Shown piece by piece: positions 49,758 through 61,595 of a stretch of DNA of 64,000 nucleotides. This stretch comes from Amoebidium appalachense. Taxonomy: Eukaryota > Ichthyosporea. The translations under genes and the position numbers were made by a program. The notes beneath the pieces are model-generated. The model was not told where the DNA came from and did no database searches. It saw nothing but the letters and a program-made list of their open reading frames with translations. Positions within the stretch are counted from its first letter, which is position 1, and each line of letters begins with the position of its first letter. The stretch is from the NCBI GenBank assembly GCA_963693365.1, contig CAVNZM010000005.1, positions 4,216,001 through 4,280,000 of the forward strand. Reading direction: 5' to 3'.

Positions 49758-49981
49758 GGGGGGATGCATGTGTGTTTGTGTGGTGGTGTGGTGTGTGTGT
49801 ACATGGCATGTGCACGCCGGCCACACTTTTGTAAGTGTATGTGTATGTGGGTGCGCTCGCGCGGCTCACACTTGTGGTGTGTGTGCATTGAGTGTATACG
49901 TGTCTGTGGGTTTGTGGGTGTGGGTGTGTGTGTGTGTGTGTTTGGGGGGGTGGTGGTGGTGGTGGTGGTGGTGGTGGTGGT

Positions 49982-50018
<37 letters not shown>

Positions 50019-50295
50019 AGTCAGGAACGTAAGCCTTCTTTCCCCTCAATCCCCCCCACCCCCCACCTTCTCCCACTTCCACGTAGTCGTACAGGTAAAG
50101 TAAAACCAATCAGCTTTCAACCCCCCCCCCCCCCCCCCCCCCTCCCCCCGCCACCCACCCACCCACACCGACCCACCCTCCACCCCTTCCCACACGGCAC
50201 ACTCTCAGCCTATACGGTTGATGCTGGGGTAGTGTGTTGCGTACGGGCATGTGTGTTTGGGGGAGCAAAAGTGGCCAGGCTTGCCCGCGCGTGCC

Positions 50296-50351
<56 letters not shown>

Positions 50352-51230
50352 TGTTTAAGTGTGCGTGCATGTCTTTGTGTGCCTTTTTGTGTTTCTATCG
50401 TGCACGTGTGTGTGCCCGTACCTTTCTCTCCCCTCTTCTCCTCGATTTCCAATAGCTGGTCCACCGCCTGGTTGATGGTCATGAATCGTGGTGGCTCGTA
50501 GATCTTACGTCCCCTGCACACAACATTAGCACTTGCTGCTTAAGAAAACGGAAGAAAGGGGTGGAAGAAAGGGGTGAAAGAAAAGGGGAGGAGGGGGGAG
50601 GGGGGGAGGGGGAGGGCGGGGGAGGGGGGCAAAAGGGGGCAAGGAAAATGCACTAGATAAATGTAGGTATTGCATGATGCCAAGACCCCCCCCCTCCCTC
50701 TCCCTCGGGGAAAGGTAACCCCCCCCCCCCCCCCCCCCGCGGCAATTCTTTCAATTTAAAGCATTCAAGCCGGTGCAAGCAAACCACAAAGTCAGGGACT
50801 TCACCTCTCCCTGGCCTATCCCCTAATTTGCCACCATGTATTCTTGCTAGGCCGTTTTCCACAAATTAAAATAATACTGTGCTTCACCCCAGCCCTCCTT
50901 TCTATTCTATGGTAGAGGTGCATGGGAACGTGGAGGCGGATGGTTCTTGTGTATTACATCGATATATGTATGTTTTGTGTATAATGCACGTGCTTATCTG
51001 TATAAAATATTTTGTACATATATTATCGGGATAATGCGTGCTCTTACACAGGCAGAAATACACAAAGAGCAGTCATCCGACTGTATAATAGCCAGAAAGA
51101 CTTCATTCCTATCCTTCGTCACAGTTTTACTCGTTGCTCCCACCTCCGCCTTCAAACCTAGTTTCTCCTTAAGCTTATTCACTCACCATCTTCCCACCCA
51201 CCCCCCCCCCTTCCTCCCCTTCACCAGTAT

Positions 51231-51305
<75 letters not shown>

Positions 51306-51434
51306 TGTGTACGTGAATGTGTGGATGTCCGTGTGTATGTGTGTGTTTGTGTGCGCGTGGGCGTTGGTGTGGGTGTGATGGGGTCAAGGGTAAAAACCTT
51401 TTAAACAGTGAACACAGGCACGTGTGCATGTAAG

Positions 51435-51493
<59 letters not shown>

Positions 51494-51546
51494 CTCTCTC
51501 TCTCCGTGTGTGTGAGTGTGTGCGCGCGTGTGCCGCGTGTGTGTGG

Positions 51547-51583
<37 letters not shown>

Positions 51584-52151
51584 TCAGTCTAAGCATTGGT
51601 GCACTGTATGATAGTGTGTGTCTGACCGGACGGGGCACGGGGGGGCAGGGGGGAGGCAACGAACTGGTGGTGGTGGAAAACAGGGGGGTAAGGGGGGGGG
51701 GGGGGAGGGGGGGAGGGAGAGGGGGGGGGGGGGGAGGAGGCATACTTAATGAGGTTTTCGATGCTCTGCTCTTTCACCTTGATGTCTGCATCCCCCCTCA
51801 GCCCATCAGCTCAGTCCCAGTCATCCCTCTCCTCCTCCCCCCTCCCCAACCTCTCTCCGGGTTCCATCCCCCCCTTCCCCCCCCCCCCCCCCCCCCCCCT
51901 TCCCCCCACCAATCTAAAGCCCGTGGGGTAAGTGGGGTGTGGCTGGAAGGGATAGACCTGCTTGGGGGTGTATGTGTGATTCCCAAGGTGTTCTGTTTTT
52001 TTCAAACTTTCAGAACAAATTGATTCGTGTGGGTTTAAGGCGGCACATCTACAAGCGTATTTGTGTATGGATGGACTGTGGCAGTGTGGATGTGTGTGTG
52101 TGTGGGTGTGCGTGCATTGGGGTGCACGGGGTGGCGGCGGCGGCGGGCGAG

Positions 52152-52185
<34 letters not shown>

Positions 52186-52328
52186 GGGGGGTAGCTGCTT
52201 GCAGGTGCTTTTGCGGAAGAGCGGGCTGTATGCATAAGGCATACACGAATGGCACATCATGCAGGTGCAGGTGCACATGTGACATAAAAGGCAGTGCGAG
52301 CCCCTGCATGTGTTTCCATCCATTTCCA

Positions 52329-52398
<70 letters not shown>

Positions 52399-53225
52399 TA
52401 TGATATGTATAAATATATATATATACACACACATATATATATTATGCTGCTATGCACTCACCCAGCAGGCACAACGTATGCAACCCTCCATTTCTGTTGT
52501 ACTTGATCTTGTCATAGAAACTATCAGGCCTCCAGTCGTCAGTGAAGAACACAATGCTCACGGCCTCACCGTACGTGTACAGCTGCAGCCCACAGCAACC
52601 CACCGCATTCATGATCGATGCATTGTGCACCACCTGTAAGGGAGGGAGGGGTGGTGGTTGGGGGGAGGGAGGGAGGGAGGGGGGGGGGGGGGGGGGGGGC
52701 AGGTCGAGATTTAAAACAAAGGGCCCATGAAGGGAGGGAAGACGAGGGGGGGAGGGGGAGGGGAGGGGGGGGTGCGCAGAAGGGGGTTGAATTGTGGAGT
52801 CTGGGTAAGGTTGGACTGGAGGGGTGAGGTCTGAATGACATGATGGAGGGGGGAGGGGAGAGGACGCCAAGAGGGATCATGACAGGGATTTGTAGAGAAA
52901 GGGGGGAGGGAGGGGGGAGGAGCAGGGGGAATGGGGGCGACGGGAAAAAGACAAGAGCTGTTACCTGGACAGGGATATTCTTTTCACGAGCCCGGATAAC
53001 GAAGTCCGAGTGGGTGGTGGCACTAGTGGGAGGAAAATTGTTAGATTTATGGTTGTCATTCCTCCAGTACACACATACTCAAAGCATGGTATACTGAAAC
53101 ACATGTCCAAGAAAATCAGCGTCTCCCTGCCTCCCTTTTAACACCAAAATTAACAACAGATGCCGTTTCACAGCAGCCCACCCTCTTCTGGCACGCAACT
53201 AGACAAAATGGTTCACCGAAGGTAG

Positions 53226-53261
<36 letters not shown>

Positions 53262-53531
53262 TTCTTCCCGCTCCCCTCCTCCCCGCCCCCTCTTCCCCCC
53301 AGCTCCCCAGGCCTCAGCTGGGTGAAAGGTCGTTTCACTGCCATCCTGCAATCTTAGCATGTCAATCACTAAATACACTGCTGCTGGACAACACTTGCTA
53401 TCAACTCTATGGCACATCCCTTGGTACCATGGCCACAATTGTTCAACCTCAACAACCTGTTGAGCCAGAAAGCCCGTGCACAGTATAGTATACGGGAGTA
53501 CAATTCGAGGCACAGGAGTCATGTACATGTG

Positions 53532-53566
<35 letters not shown>

Positions 53567-54250
53567 CATGTCTGTCTGCTGCAGGCAGAAGAGGAAGAAA
53601 AAAAAGGGGAGAAACACAGGAGGGAGGGAGGAAGCCAGCAAACGGCACGAATCTAAGCCGTCTTCATCATTTCCACTCATGCATCGCTGCAAGTTTGTGC
53701 ACGTACCCAAAGGGGTCTCCCACAACTAGCAGCACAACATCCTCCGTGTCAGCGCCCTCAAGCATCTCATCAGCGCCCTGCTCTACAAAATCACGGTCCG
53801 CAAGAAGCACTTCACGCCCGTAAAATGCCTCCTGCACTTCGCACATTTTAGCTTCCCCATTCTTCCCCCCCCCCCCCCCTTCCCCCCTCCCTCCCCCCTT
53901 GCCTCTGGCCCCCCCTCCCAACCCTTAACTCAACCACTGACCTCTCCCTCTCCCCCCTACCTCATCTCCCCCTCCCCCCCCTTCCCCCCTCCCCTCGCTT
54001 CCCCTCCCCCCCCCCCCCCCCCTCGCCTTCCTAACCACCACCAGCCCCCCCCCGCCCCTCCACTTCTCTCTCTCTACCAATTCTTCTCCCAACGCACGCA
54101 CACGCACGTACGCACCAGCCTGTCCTTGTCTACGCCCAGTATCGACGTGTATGCCTCCAGGTACACCCGCTTGGCGCCCTTCACGGCCTCCAACCCCTTG
54201 ACAGTTATGTCCCGTTCATCCCCCAGCCCCAGGCCCACAACGTACAGCAT
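49498..54250 (-). CDS. DPH5: Diphthine synthase (diphthamide biosynthesis methyltransferase), 7 exons
   Basis: Exons on the minus strand: 54116-54250, 53707-53831, 52965-53022, 52462-52633, 51746-51785, 50422-50513, 49498-49712. All junctions are GT..AG and in phase, 837 nt, 278 residues, the usual family length. Diagnostic blocks run the whole length: [40 protein letters not shown] joined to [48 protein letters not shown] joined to [39 protein letters not shown] and [16 protein letters not shown]. The enzyme uses S-adenosylmethionine to methylate the modified histidine of elongation factor eEF2 on the path to diphthamide; it acts in the cytosol. The gene looks intact. Introns carry poly-G, TG/CA and CT tracts. 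Confidence 0.97.
52330..52397. repeat. (CA)n microsatellite in DPH5 intron
   Basis: About thirty-four CA dinucleotides followed by a TA-rich tract to 52442, about 20 bases from the DPH5 exon at 52462. Confidence 0.96.
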
Positions 54251-54884
54251 GGTGGCGGCGAATAGAAAAACAGAACGCTAATAAAAAGGGGTGAGTAAAG
54301 GCAGAAAACGGAGATGTTGGATTCTGGAGAAAGCGAAACTCTCTGCAGCTGCCTCGGACTGAGCTACACGTGTGCTCGACTTGCTGGTGGTGAATATTAG
54401 TGACCAATAGTATTAGCAACGTAAAGACTAAATATGGTTAATTGCATGATGCGCTCTAAACCAATGGTTTTAGCGACAGTGATATCCATATATGGTAAGA
54501 TAGTTTGGGGAGAAGTACAGTACACCATAGATCAGTTGTGAGGAAACTCGAATTGTTTTTTTTTTTTTGTTTTTTTCTTTTTTTTTTTTACGGAAATTTC
54601 CCACATCTTGGAGAAAAGCCCAAGGGGGGAGCAGCACTCCGAGACGGAGGTGAGTATCTTGTTTTAAATGACATGCATGTACACAGTACGAAGTGTAAAG
54701 GCATTAGGCTGAAGGATATTAATTAACTATACAACTGTTCCTTAAAAAGAAAAGGAAGACCCATACTCATGTATTTGATAGAGTAAGAACACGTGAATAA
54801 ATGCAGAAAAACTGTTCCAGAGTTGGTTGTCCAGAGTTGTGAAATGCTGTGTGCGCACATTTGCGAACCGTCCCATAACTGACA
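54251..54884. other. Region upstream of DPH5
   Basis: Expected to contain the DPH5 promoter. Ordinary composition, with T-rich DNA at 54557-54590. No exon recognised and no clear TATA motif close to the start codon. Confidence 0.4.
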
Positions 54885-55775
54885 CAGCGATATCACAGCG
54901 ATATCTCAGCGATATCACCTATTACCAGCGATATCACGGTGATTTATTCAATAGGACCGCCCCCCCCCACCTGCCATCCCCACAACCTCTTTCCTTCCTC
55001 CCCTCCAGCCTCTCCCCACCTTCTGCCCTGTGCCATCTGGATCTCCACTGCCCCCTCCCCGTGTCACCCCTCGGACGTATCGGGCACCTTCAAGTTGGGC
55101 AGTGCACTGGCAGCTATGTTTGACAGTCGTGATTGTTGATGTTTCCGGGCACGCTTTCTATAGTCAGTGTACAGTGATAGGAGTATTACTATAACAAATA
55201 GTTATGAAACAAAGCTGTGTCACGGACGAGAATGGAATGGATCCAAAAATTAATACGGTACCTTCCCCATTTTTTTGTCCAACTTGAAGGGGGCCTCAGC
55301 TTAGGCTAGCAAAATATTGCAATATCACCGCAATAACACGCAAACCACACGTAGCACAGGTATCACCTGCCCAGCAGAAATAACACTGTGGTATTCAAAT
55401 TACCGCCAAAGTAACACGACATGCGAAATAACACGAAGATATTATTGTGGTATCACCGGCAGTACCACGGTGATATCGTTGAGATATTCCCTATGTTTCC
55501 AATGGCGGTATCACCAAGATATCACGAACAAAATTGCCGGAAATATCACTGCGATATCACCGTGTGGATGCATGTGATATCACCGTACTACTCCAGTATA
55601 TCACCATCTAGGGGTACAGTCGCCCGCGGGGCATACCGGTGGTGATTTGGTTATATCACCGTACTATCTCCAGTATCACCGGGTCCGGTCTGAATCCCAG
55701 GCGCGGATCCCGCGGTGATATCGGGTGATATTACAGTAATATCACACCGCGGTGATATCACCAATCGCTATTGCG
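54885..55775. repeat. Field of GATATCAC-type short motifs
   Basis: More than twenty copies of GATATC or close variants, often extended to GCGATATCAC, GTATCACCG or GGTGATATC, scattered in both orientations and clustered at 54885-54945 and 55310-55770. Spacing is irregular. Between the two clusters (54950-55300) the sequence is ordinary. Confidence 0.85.
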
Positions 55776-56371
55776 CGATATAGGGTATTTCTCTCTAAAA
55801 GAAACCAGATCCGATATGCGGATATGTACACCGATAGGGCACAGACACTAGTGAAGATCAACTCGTGTCATTATCGAGGAAGTGAGGGAAAGTTCTAATT
55901 CCTATGACACACTGCAAAGACTCAGACATACTACAGTTAACCTTGATGATTGGTTGAAGCACGGCAACACATGAAAACTAAAGTAAATTAATGAAGTCTG
56001 ATCACACATGTCAACCTAAGTGTAGCCTAAGTGTGTTACCGTCCAATCATAGAATCATATATTACTGGTTCCTCTCTCTCTCCCTCGCTCAGTGAAACAC
56101 TGCTGCTTCCTTTGTATCCAATCATTTGCCATTTGGGTACACGTTGTTGTTCCCTCCATTCTGAATGATTCTACAGTGTTTACGACCAGGTCAGTTCACT
56201 TGAAAACAGAAAGCAACCATAAAAAAACAAATTGAATAGCCTGCAGGTGAGCTAGTGCATGTACACCTGGAATGCAGACAAGAATGCAGGTTCTTGCTCT
56301 TGTGACCTTGTCGATTGAAGATTGGTTTATTTTTATCGCCGTGCTATCTCCCTTTCCTGGTTGTGGCCGCT
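55776..56371. other. Intergenic, no gene seen
   Basis: Ordinary, AT-leaning sequence. Short frames only, no repeats of note, nothing recognised. Confidence 0.4.
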
Positions 56372-56643
56372 TTAAACCAACCTCCGTATCTACCATTTTA
56401 GACACAATCGAGGATAATCCGATAGAGGATTTCGGATGGCCCCGTCGCGGCTCTTGAAATTCTCGAATCAATCAAGCGATTGAGGGCATAACGTCATCCT
56501 GACGATTTTGTTTACTAAGGACGTCACATCATCGATCGCTTGATATGTTCGAGAATTTCAATAGCCTCATCAGTGCCATTCGAAATCCTCGATCAGATCA
56601 TCCTCGGTCGGGGCTAAAAATGGTAGATACGGAGGTTGGTTTA
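56372..56643. repeat. 272-bp imperfect fold-back (inverted repeat)
   Basis: The left arm starts TAAACCAACCTCCGTATCTA and the right arm ends with its complement. The arms of about 120 bases match at roughly four of five positions, through TGAAATTCTCGAA and ATCAAGCGAT near the centre, with a short loop. It is a MITE-like fold-back; target duplications are not clear and it encodes nothing credible. Confidence 0.8.
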
Positions 56644-57001
56644 GTCGTTTTACCTGAAATGGAATCGTATTGTCGAAAAGTCTTAATCCTATTGCTGGGG
56701 ACTTTTCTCTTTATAGAGCTGTATGAGCCCCGTATGTTTTGTTTTTTCAAAAACTGGTTTCGTATAATCTTTCTCTCCATTAACCATATGGAGCCCCGGC
56801 ACGGAAAACAGGGCTTCGTACTTTTCTTTTCGAGCCCAAGAACTACCAACAGACCACTTTTTTATAGAAACCATCCATTTCTCATACAGAAAAACCTCAA
56901 AATACACGTTTGGTGCCTATATATTTGTTACGAACGGTTAATACGGCGCCTCACAGCGCTTATCGTATTGGCCCCTTTATTCGTATTTTAAGTCAATACG
57001 A

Positions 57002-57400
57002 TTCGTAAGGCAATCCCTGCTCCCTCTGAGCCCCTCTGAGCCCTCTCTCTCTCTCCCCGACCGAGTCTCTCAGAGTCTCCCCCCCTCGACCCCCCCCCCC
57101 CCCCCCCCCCTCTCTCCCTCCCAGCCAGTCCCTCCCTCCCTCCCTCCCTCCCTCCCTCCCTCCCACCCTCCCACCCTCCGGATCCCTCAATCCCTCCCTC
57201 CCTCCCTCCCTCCCTCCCTCCCTCCCTCCCGAGTCCCTAGCTCCTCCCCTCCCTCCCTCCCTCCCTCCCCTCCCTCCCTCCCTCCCTCCGAGGCACCCTC
57301 CAGCCCCTCCCTCCCAGCTCCCTCCCTCCCAGTCCCTCCCCGGCCCTCTCTCTCTCTCTCTCGCTCCCTCCCTCCCCCCATCCCCGGCCCACCCCGGGCC

Positions 57401-57460
<60 letters not shown>

Positions 57461-57560
57461 CTCCCTCCCTCTCTCTCTCCCTCCCTCTCTCAGGCTCTCT
57501 CTCTCTCCCCCCCCCCCCCCCCTCTCTCTCTCTCTCTCAGGCTCGAGCTCTCTCCAGATC
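57002..57560. repeat. CT/CCCT-rich tract (polypyrimidine)
   Basis: Over 500 bases almost entirely C and T on the plus strand, made of (CCCT)n and (CT)n blocks. The complementary strand is GGGA/GA-rich and could form quadruplex or triplex DNA. The long minus-strand Arg-Glu-Gly-rich open frame over it is an artefact of the repeat. Confidence 0.93.
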
Positions 57561-58039
57561 CCTCTATTTAATATCTCTCTTTGCGTGACTGTGCGTGCAT
57601 TGCGCACATGTGTGTCCTGTATACTGTGACGTAAGTGTGTGACGCGCAAACGTGTGTGTGGTATATATGCACGTGTGTGTGTGGGCGTGTGTATGATTGC
57701 CGGGTCCGTGACGTACGGTAGTGGTGGGGTACCGGTGCCCGGGGGTACCCGGTGACCGGGGGGCATGCGCCCCGGGGTTCGGAAGAGGGAGGGGGGGGGG
57801 GGGGGGGCTCTAGATTATACTGGATAGGGATCTATGGATAGGAGAGGTACGGTCATGGGGGGGGGGGGGGGGGGGGGCCGAGGGGCTCCGAGGGGGAGGT
57901 TCAATTCAGGACACCCACTCACGCACCGGCAGACAGTGTGTCATTGATACAATAAGTTAGGCTTCTTTATACCTAAAGAGCTCATTGCAACCTGTCGGAA
58001 ATGCACCTGTTTTGTTTGCATCAAAAAACTGAAAAAAGT
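57561..58039. other. Intergenic, G-runs and short palindromes
   Basis: GT-rich DNA, a GC-rich patch with several short palindromes at 57725-57780 (GGTACC, CCCGGG, GCATGC), and G-runs at 57791-57807 and 57859-57877. No gene seen. Confidence 0.5.
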
Positions 58040-58489
58040 TTGGACTGCTCCCCCTAGTTGAACAGTTTGGGGGGAAAGCCGAAGGCTCTAAATTCGGATA
58101 TTCGGGATTTGGTTGTAAGGTTTTACGGGTCGGGCCGAAGGCCTTAACGGGCCGCAGGCCCGCCTATTGGGCCGCCAGGCCCGGGGCCCCGGGGACGGGG
58201 GCCTCCCCACCCACGCGGGCCACCCCCGGCCCGGCCCGGCCCGCGGGGGCACGGGGAGTAGAGCTCTACTCCCCGTGCCCCCGCGGGCCGGGCCGGGCCG
58301 GGGGTGGCCCGCGTGGGTGGGGGAGGCCCCCGGTCCCCGGGGCCCCGGGCCTGGCGGCCCAATAGGCGGGCCTGCGGCCCGTTAAGGCCTTCGGCCCGAC
58401 CCGTAAAACCTTACAACCAAATCCCGAATATCCGAATTTAGAGCCTTCGGCTTTCCCCCCAAACTGTTCAACTAGGGGGAGCAGTCCAA
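58040..58489. repeat. Nearly perfect 450-bp palindrome
   Basis: The sequence from TTGGACTGCTCCCCCTAGTT reads the same on both strands around a centre at GAGCTC (58261-58266). Arms are about 224 bases with only two one-base length differences that I can see. The inner 170 or so bases are extremely GC-rich (repeated GGGCC); the outer parts are mixed. No spacer separates the arms. Overlapping open frames on both strands give the same Gly/Pro/Arg-rich translation and are by-products. Confidence 0.95.
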
Positions 58490-58621
58490 TATTGCTTCGC
58501 TCTTTCCAGTAGATCACTTCCAAATATCTATCACGTGATGACCTTCCCGATTGTTCTTCCAATGACATTTTCTATCACTATCGACAGTTCTCCAATATTA
58601 GAACAGAAAACGGTTTATACG

Positions 58622-58709
58622 CACATGGCCAGATGGCCAGATCAAATTCAGTCTGTGAGCAGGGGGGGATCCACCTGAAGTCAAAACAATCTGGCCATCT
58701 GGCCATGTG
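58622..58709. repeat. Perfect 21-bp inverted repeat with 46-bp loop
   Basis: Arms 58622-58642 and 58689-58709 are exact reverse complements; each is itself built from repeated GGCCA/TGGCC units. Confidence 0.93.
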
Positions 58710-58742
58710 GCCATAGAATAGATTAGTATGTAAGGCACTGGC

Positions 58743-59376
58743 TGCCACCACTGGGGGGCGTGGTTCCGGCAGCAGGGGGGGAGGGGAGGCACACGTGCAG
58801 GGGGGCTGGGGAGAGTGGGGGAGGCATGGCACCGCTGGGGAATGGCACCACTGGGGGCGTGGTTCCGGCAGGCCAGCAAGAGGGCGGATATGTGAGGCAC
58901 ACATGCTGGCGAGGAGGGCAAGGAGGGCGAGACTGGCGAGCCACCCACAGTGAGAAAGTATTATGTATGCATAGAGCATGTTGCCTGTGCAGCAGGTAGA
59001 TGTGCATGAGGCACCAGAGTGGTGCAAGTTTCTGGTGGCTCTGTTTGACTAATAAAGGCATATGCTGCCACCACTGGGGCCTGGTTCCGGGAGGAGGGGG
59101 AGGCACACGTGCAGGGGGGCTGGGGAGAGTGGGGGCGGCATGGCACCGCTGGGGGCGTGGTTCCGGGAGGAGGGGGGGCTGGGAGGAGGGGGAGGCACGT
59201 GTATTCGTATATACACCTAACTAAATGCCACCACTGGGGGCGTGGTTCCGGCAGCAGGGGGGCTGGGGAGCAGGGGAGGCTGGGGGGCCGGGGGGGCGGA
59301 GGAGGCGGAGGAGACTGGCGGGGGCCTCACAGTTGGTTCCGGGGGGCACGGGGGGGGGGGGGGGGCCTTGCTGGCA

Positions 59377-59411
<35 letters not shown>

Positions 59412-59485
59412 AAAGACACTGCCCGGGCGTGGTTCCGGGGGGCACGGGGGGCACGGGGGGCACGGGGGGAGGGGGGGGGGGGGCA
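58743..59485. repeat. Irregular G-rich minisatellite
   Basis: At least six copies of a unit around CACCACTGGGGGCGTGGTTC, followed by CGG and G-rich filler of variable length, at about 58744, 58844, 59068, 59143, 59227 and 59423. Other shared blocks (GGCACACGTGCAGG, GGGGCTGGGGAG) recur between them. A TG tract lies at 59381-59410. Confidence 0.85.
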
Positions 59486-59496
59486 AAAAGTCTCTC

Positions 59497-59540
<44 letters not shown>

Positions 59541-59754
59541 CAGGCAGGGCAGATGTGAATGCTAAGTGTGAGGCCGGGAGGGGGCAAATATAAATGCTAA
59601 GTGTGAGGCCGGGGGGCCAAATATATATGCTAAGTGTGAGGCCGGGAGGCCAAATATATATGCTAAGTGTGAGGCCGGGAGGCCAAATATATATGCTAAG
59701 TGTGAGGCCGGGAGGCCAAATATAAATGCTAAGTGTGAGGCCGGGGGATGCAAA

Positions 59755-59801
<47 letters not shown>

Positions 59802-59950
59802 CAGGCCACATATATATGCTAAGTGTGAGGCCGGGAGGGGGCAAATATATAGGCTAAGTGTGAGGCCGGGGGCCAAATATATATGCTAAGTGTGAGGCCG
59901 GGAGGCCAAATATATATGCTAAGTGTGAGGCCGGGGGATGCAAAAAGTGA
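59486..59950 (+). repeat. Satellite array with TAAGTGTGAGGCCGGG core (left, plus orientation)
   Basis: About nine copies of a unit of some 33 bases with ATGCTAAGTGTGAGGCCGGG and GGCCAAATATAT. They are interspersed with two copies of a companion block, GCAAAAAGT(CT)nCGGCAGG. The family recurs in opposite orientation at 63625-63925. Confidence 0.93.
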
Positions 59951-60181
59951 AACAAAAAATGCATCCGTGTGTGCAAATAATGCTGAGTGTGTGTGTGTGT
60001 GTGTGGGGGGGGGGGCATGCTATCACGTGTGGTGTGTGTGTGTGAAATGGGGGTCGATTCGGGTGATTCACGACAAAGCCAGCAAGATGGCAAGTGTCTC
60101 GGTAAGTGAATTGGCTTGACTGCTTTTTTTTTTTTTGGGGGGGGGTGTTTTGGGAAGTACACTGGTATGTGAGTGTGACGT

Positions 60182-60330
60182 GATATATTATATTTATAAA
60201 ACTAGTTATTCCCACGCCACCATCGAACATTTTGAAGCCATATCACGTGTATATATATTTTTAAAACGAGTTATTACTAAGCCACACCACCCACCACGCC
60301 ACCATCGAACATTTTGAAGTCACATCATCA
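60182..60330. repeat. Two-copy direct repeat
   Basis: Two similar blocks of about 65-80 bases share AT-rich starts, AAACTAGTTATT/AAACGAGTTATT, and the identical CCACGCCACCATCGAACATT followed by TTGAAG. The second is longer by an extra CCAC-rich piece. Confidence 0.85.
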
Positions 60331-60485
60331 TCAAAAAATTTGGAAAACACCATATAATGCCTATACAATCTACTATACACCAACATAACAAACACTATCA
60401 GTGTGTAAGCATCCACCCCCCCAGTGTGTAAGCACACCCCCCTCCCCCCCCCCTCCCCCCCCCCCCAAAAAAAAAAAGCCCCCTG

Positions 60486-60941
60486 TTACTTCTCCCTCCC
60501 TCCAAGTCCGCCACGATGCCTCTTGCGCGGCCCTTCCCTCGATTCATCTTGTTCTGTCCTTGTCGCCCGCCCCCCAGCTGCTTCCAATGCAGACTTGAAC
60601 ACACGACGTGTCGTTTCTTCGTATTTGTTCATTACACATTCGAAATCTCGCATATCACGATCCTGATCTTTAACGAAATTTTCAAATGTTTTCATTACGT
60701 CGGTATCCCGTGTGTCTCTAGCTATGTAAAGCGACTCCATTTCTCTTGATACTTCGCCTAGTGCCTTCGTGTATTCCACCATGCAAGTTTTAATTTTTTC
60801 GCTCCCTGCGCGTGCACCGGCAAGACTTTGGTTACATTTTTTAATCAGCCTGCGAGTGTTTTCTTCCCTTGCTTGAACAGTGCGGGCACTACCGAAAACC
60901 TCGTCCAGTTTTGTGTCAATTTCTTTTTCGTACGTCCCCAT
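60486..60941 (-). CDS. Unknown 151-residue coiled-coil protein, intronless
   Basis: A single open frame, ATG at 60941-60939 to TAA at 60488-60486. The product is rich in charged residues with helical heptad character (KEIDTKLDEVFG, ENTRRLIKKCNQ, VKDQDRDMRDFECVMNKYEE) and ends in a basic tail with GPRKRHRGG, a possible nuclear-targeting or nucleic-acid-binding segment. No known domain recognised. Composition is balanced and not repeat-derived. A TATA-like motif lies about 65 bases upstream. It lacks the introns that every conserved gene here has, and lies between inverted satellite arrays with a divergent partner at 62338. Function unknown. Confidence 0.55.
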   Translation of the reverse strand: MGTYEKEIDTKLDEVFGSARTVQAREENTRRLIKKCNQSLAGARAGSEKIKTCMVEYTKALGEVSREMESLYIARDTRDTDVMKTFENFVKDQDRDMRDFECVMNKYEETTRRVFKSALEAAGGRATRTEQDESREGPRKRHRGGLGGREK

Positions 60942-61004
60942 CTTTTAAGAGAATGCAAGAGAAGGTGAAAGGTGAAAAAGTAAGAGAACTGGGACTGTAA
61001 CCGC

Positions 61005-61014
61005 TTTTTATATC
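61005..61014 (-). promoter_or_regulatory. TATA-like box upstream of the intronless minus-strand gene
   Basis: ATATAAAAAG on the minus strand, 64-73 bases before the ATG at 60941. None of the spliced genes shows an equally clear motif at this distance. Confidence 0.4.
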
Positions 61015-61595
61015 GGGAAACGGGACAATTTGGACAGCTGATGTGTGGCGAATCAACAGGCGCTTGAATAAGACCCCAAACAACCAATTAAATCATTCGC
61101 ACATGTAAAGGCACGCTTTTGCAGCTGATACGCGCCCAATCAATTTGGATACCCCGCTGTCAAACAAGTTAAAAAATTACTCCTTTATATCACATTGCAA
61201 CAATCAAAGCTATTTGGACAAATTAATTTTTGATTTTATTCTTTTTTTTTTTGCTTACGGCCGTTTTAATGAAGTATAAACAACTTTTGGTATACATAGC
61301 AAAAACAACCAGCAAATCGCACTCCTTTTGATTGGCTGGACAGCGGTTGGGGAAGATCGTAGGATCACGTGCACTATCTGGAGGGGGGCAAGGCTTTTCA
61401 CAGTAAGCATCGCGATTCATGAGCACGCGAATTGGTAACGGGTCATCTGCAAACAAGTAAGCTCCAATTTCAAAAGTAAAGCAATTCTAGTAGCTTTTTC
61501 CTGTGTTTCGTATACTGTCGATACATTTGAATAAAAGTCAGTCTATACCGTAACATGGCAAATTAGACAATTTTGGGATCTGACACGCATTCGTC

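Noticed and set aside
56545-56991. 148-residue plus-strand frame overlapping the fold-back
   Set aside because: Its first third is the arm of the inverted repeat and the rest has no recognisable character.
57000-57766. 257-residue minus-strand frame rich in Arg, Glu and Gly
   Set aside because: It translates the GGGA/GA repeat and has no ordered domain.
58144-58385. Gly/Pro/Arg-rich 72-residue frames on both strands
   Set aside because: They are mirror images caused by the palindrome.
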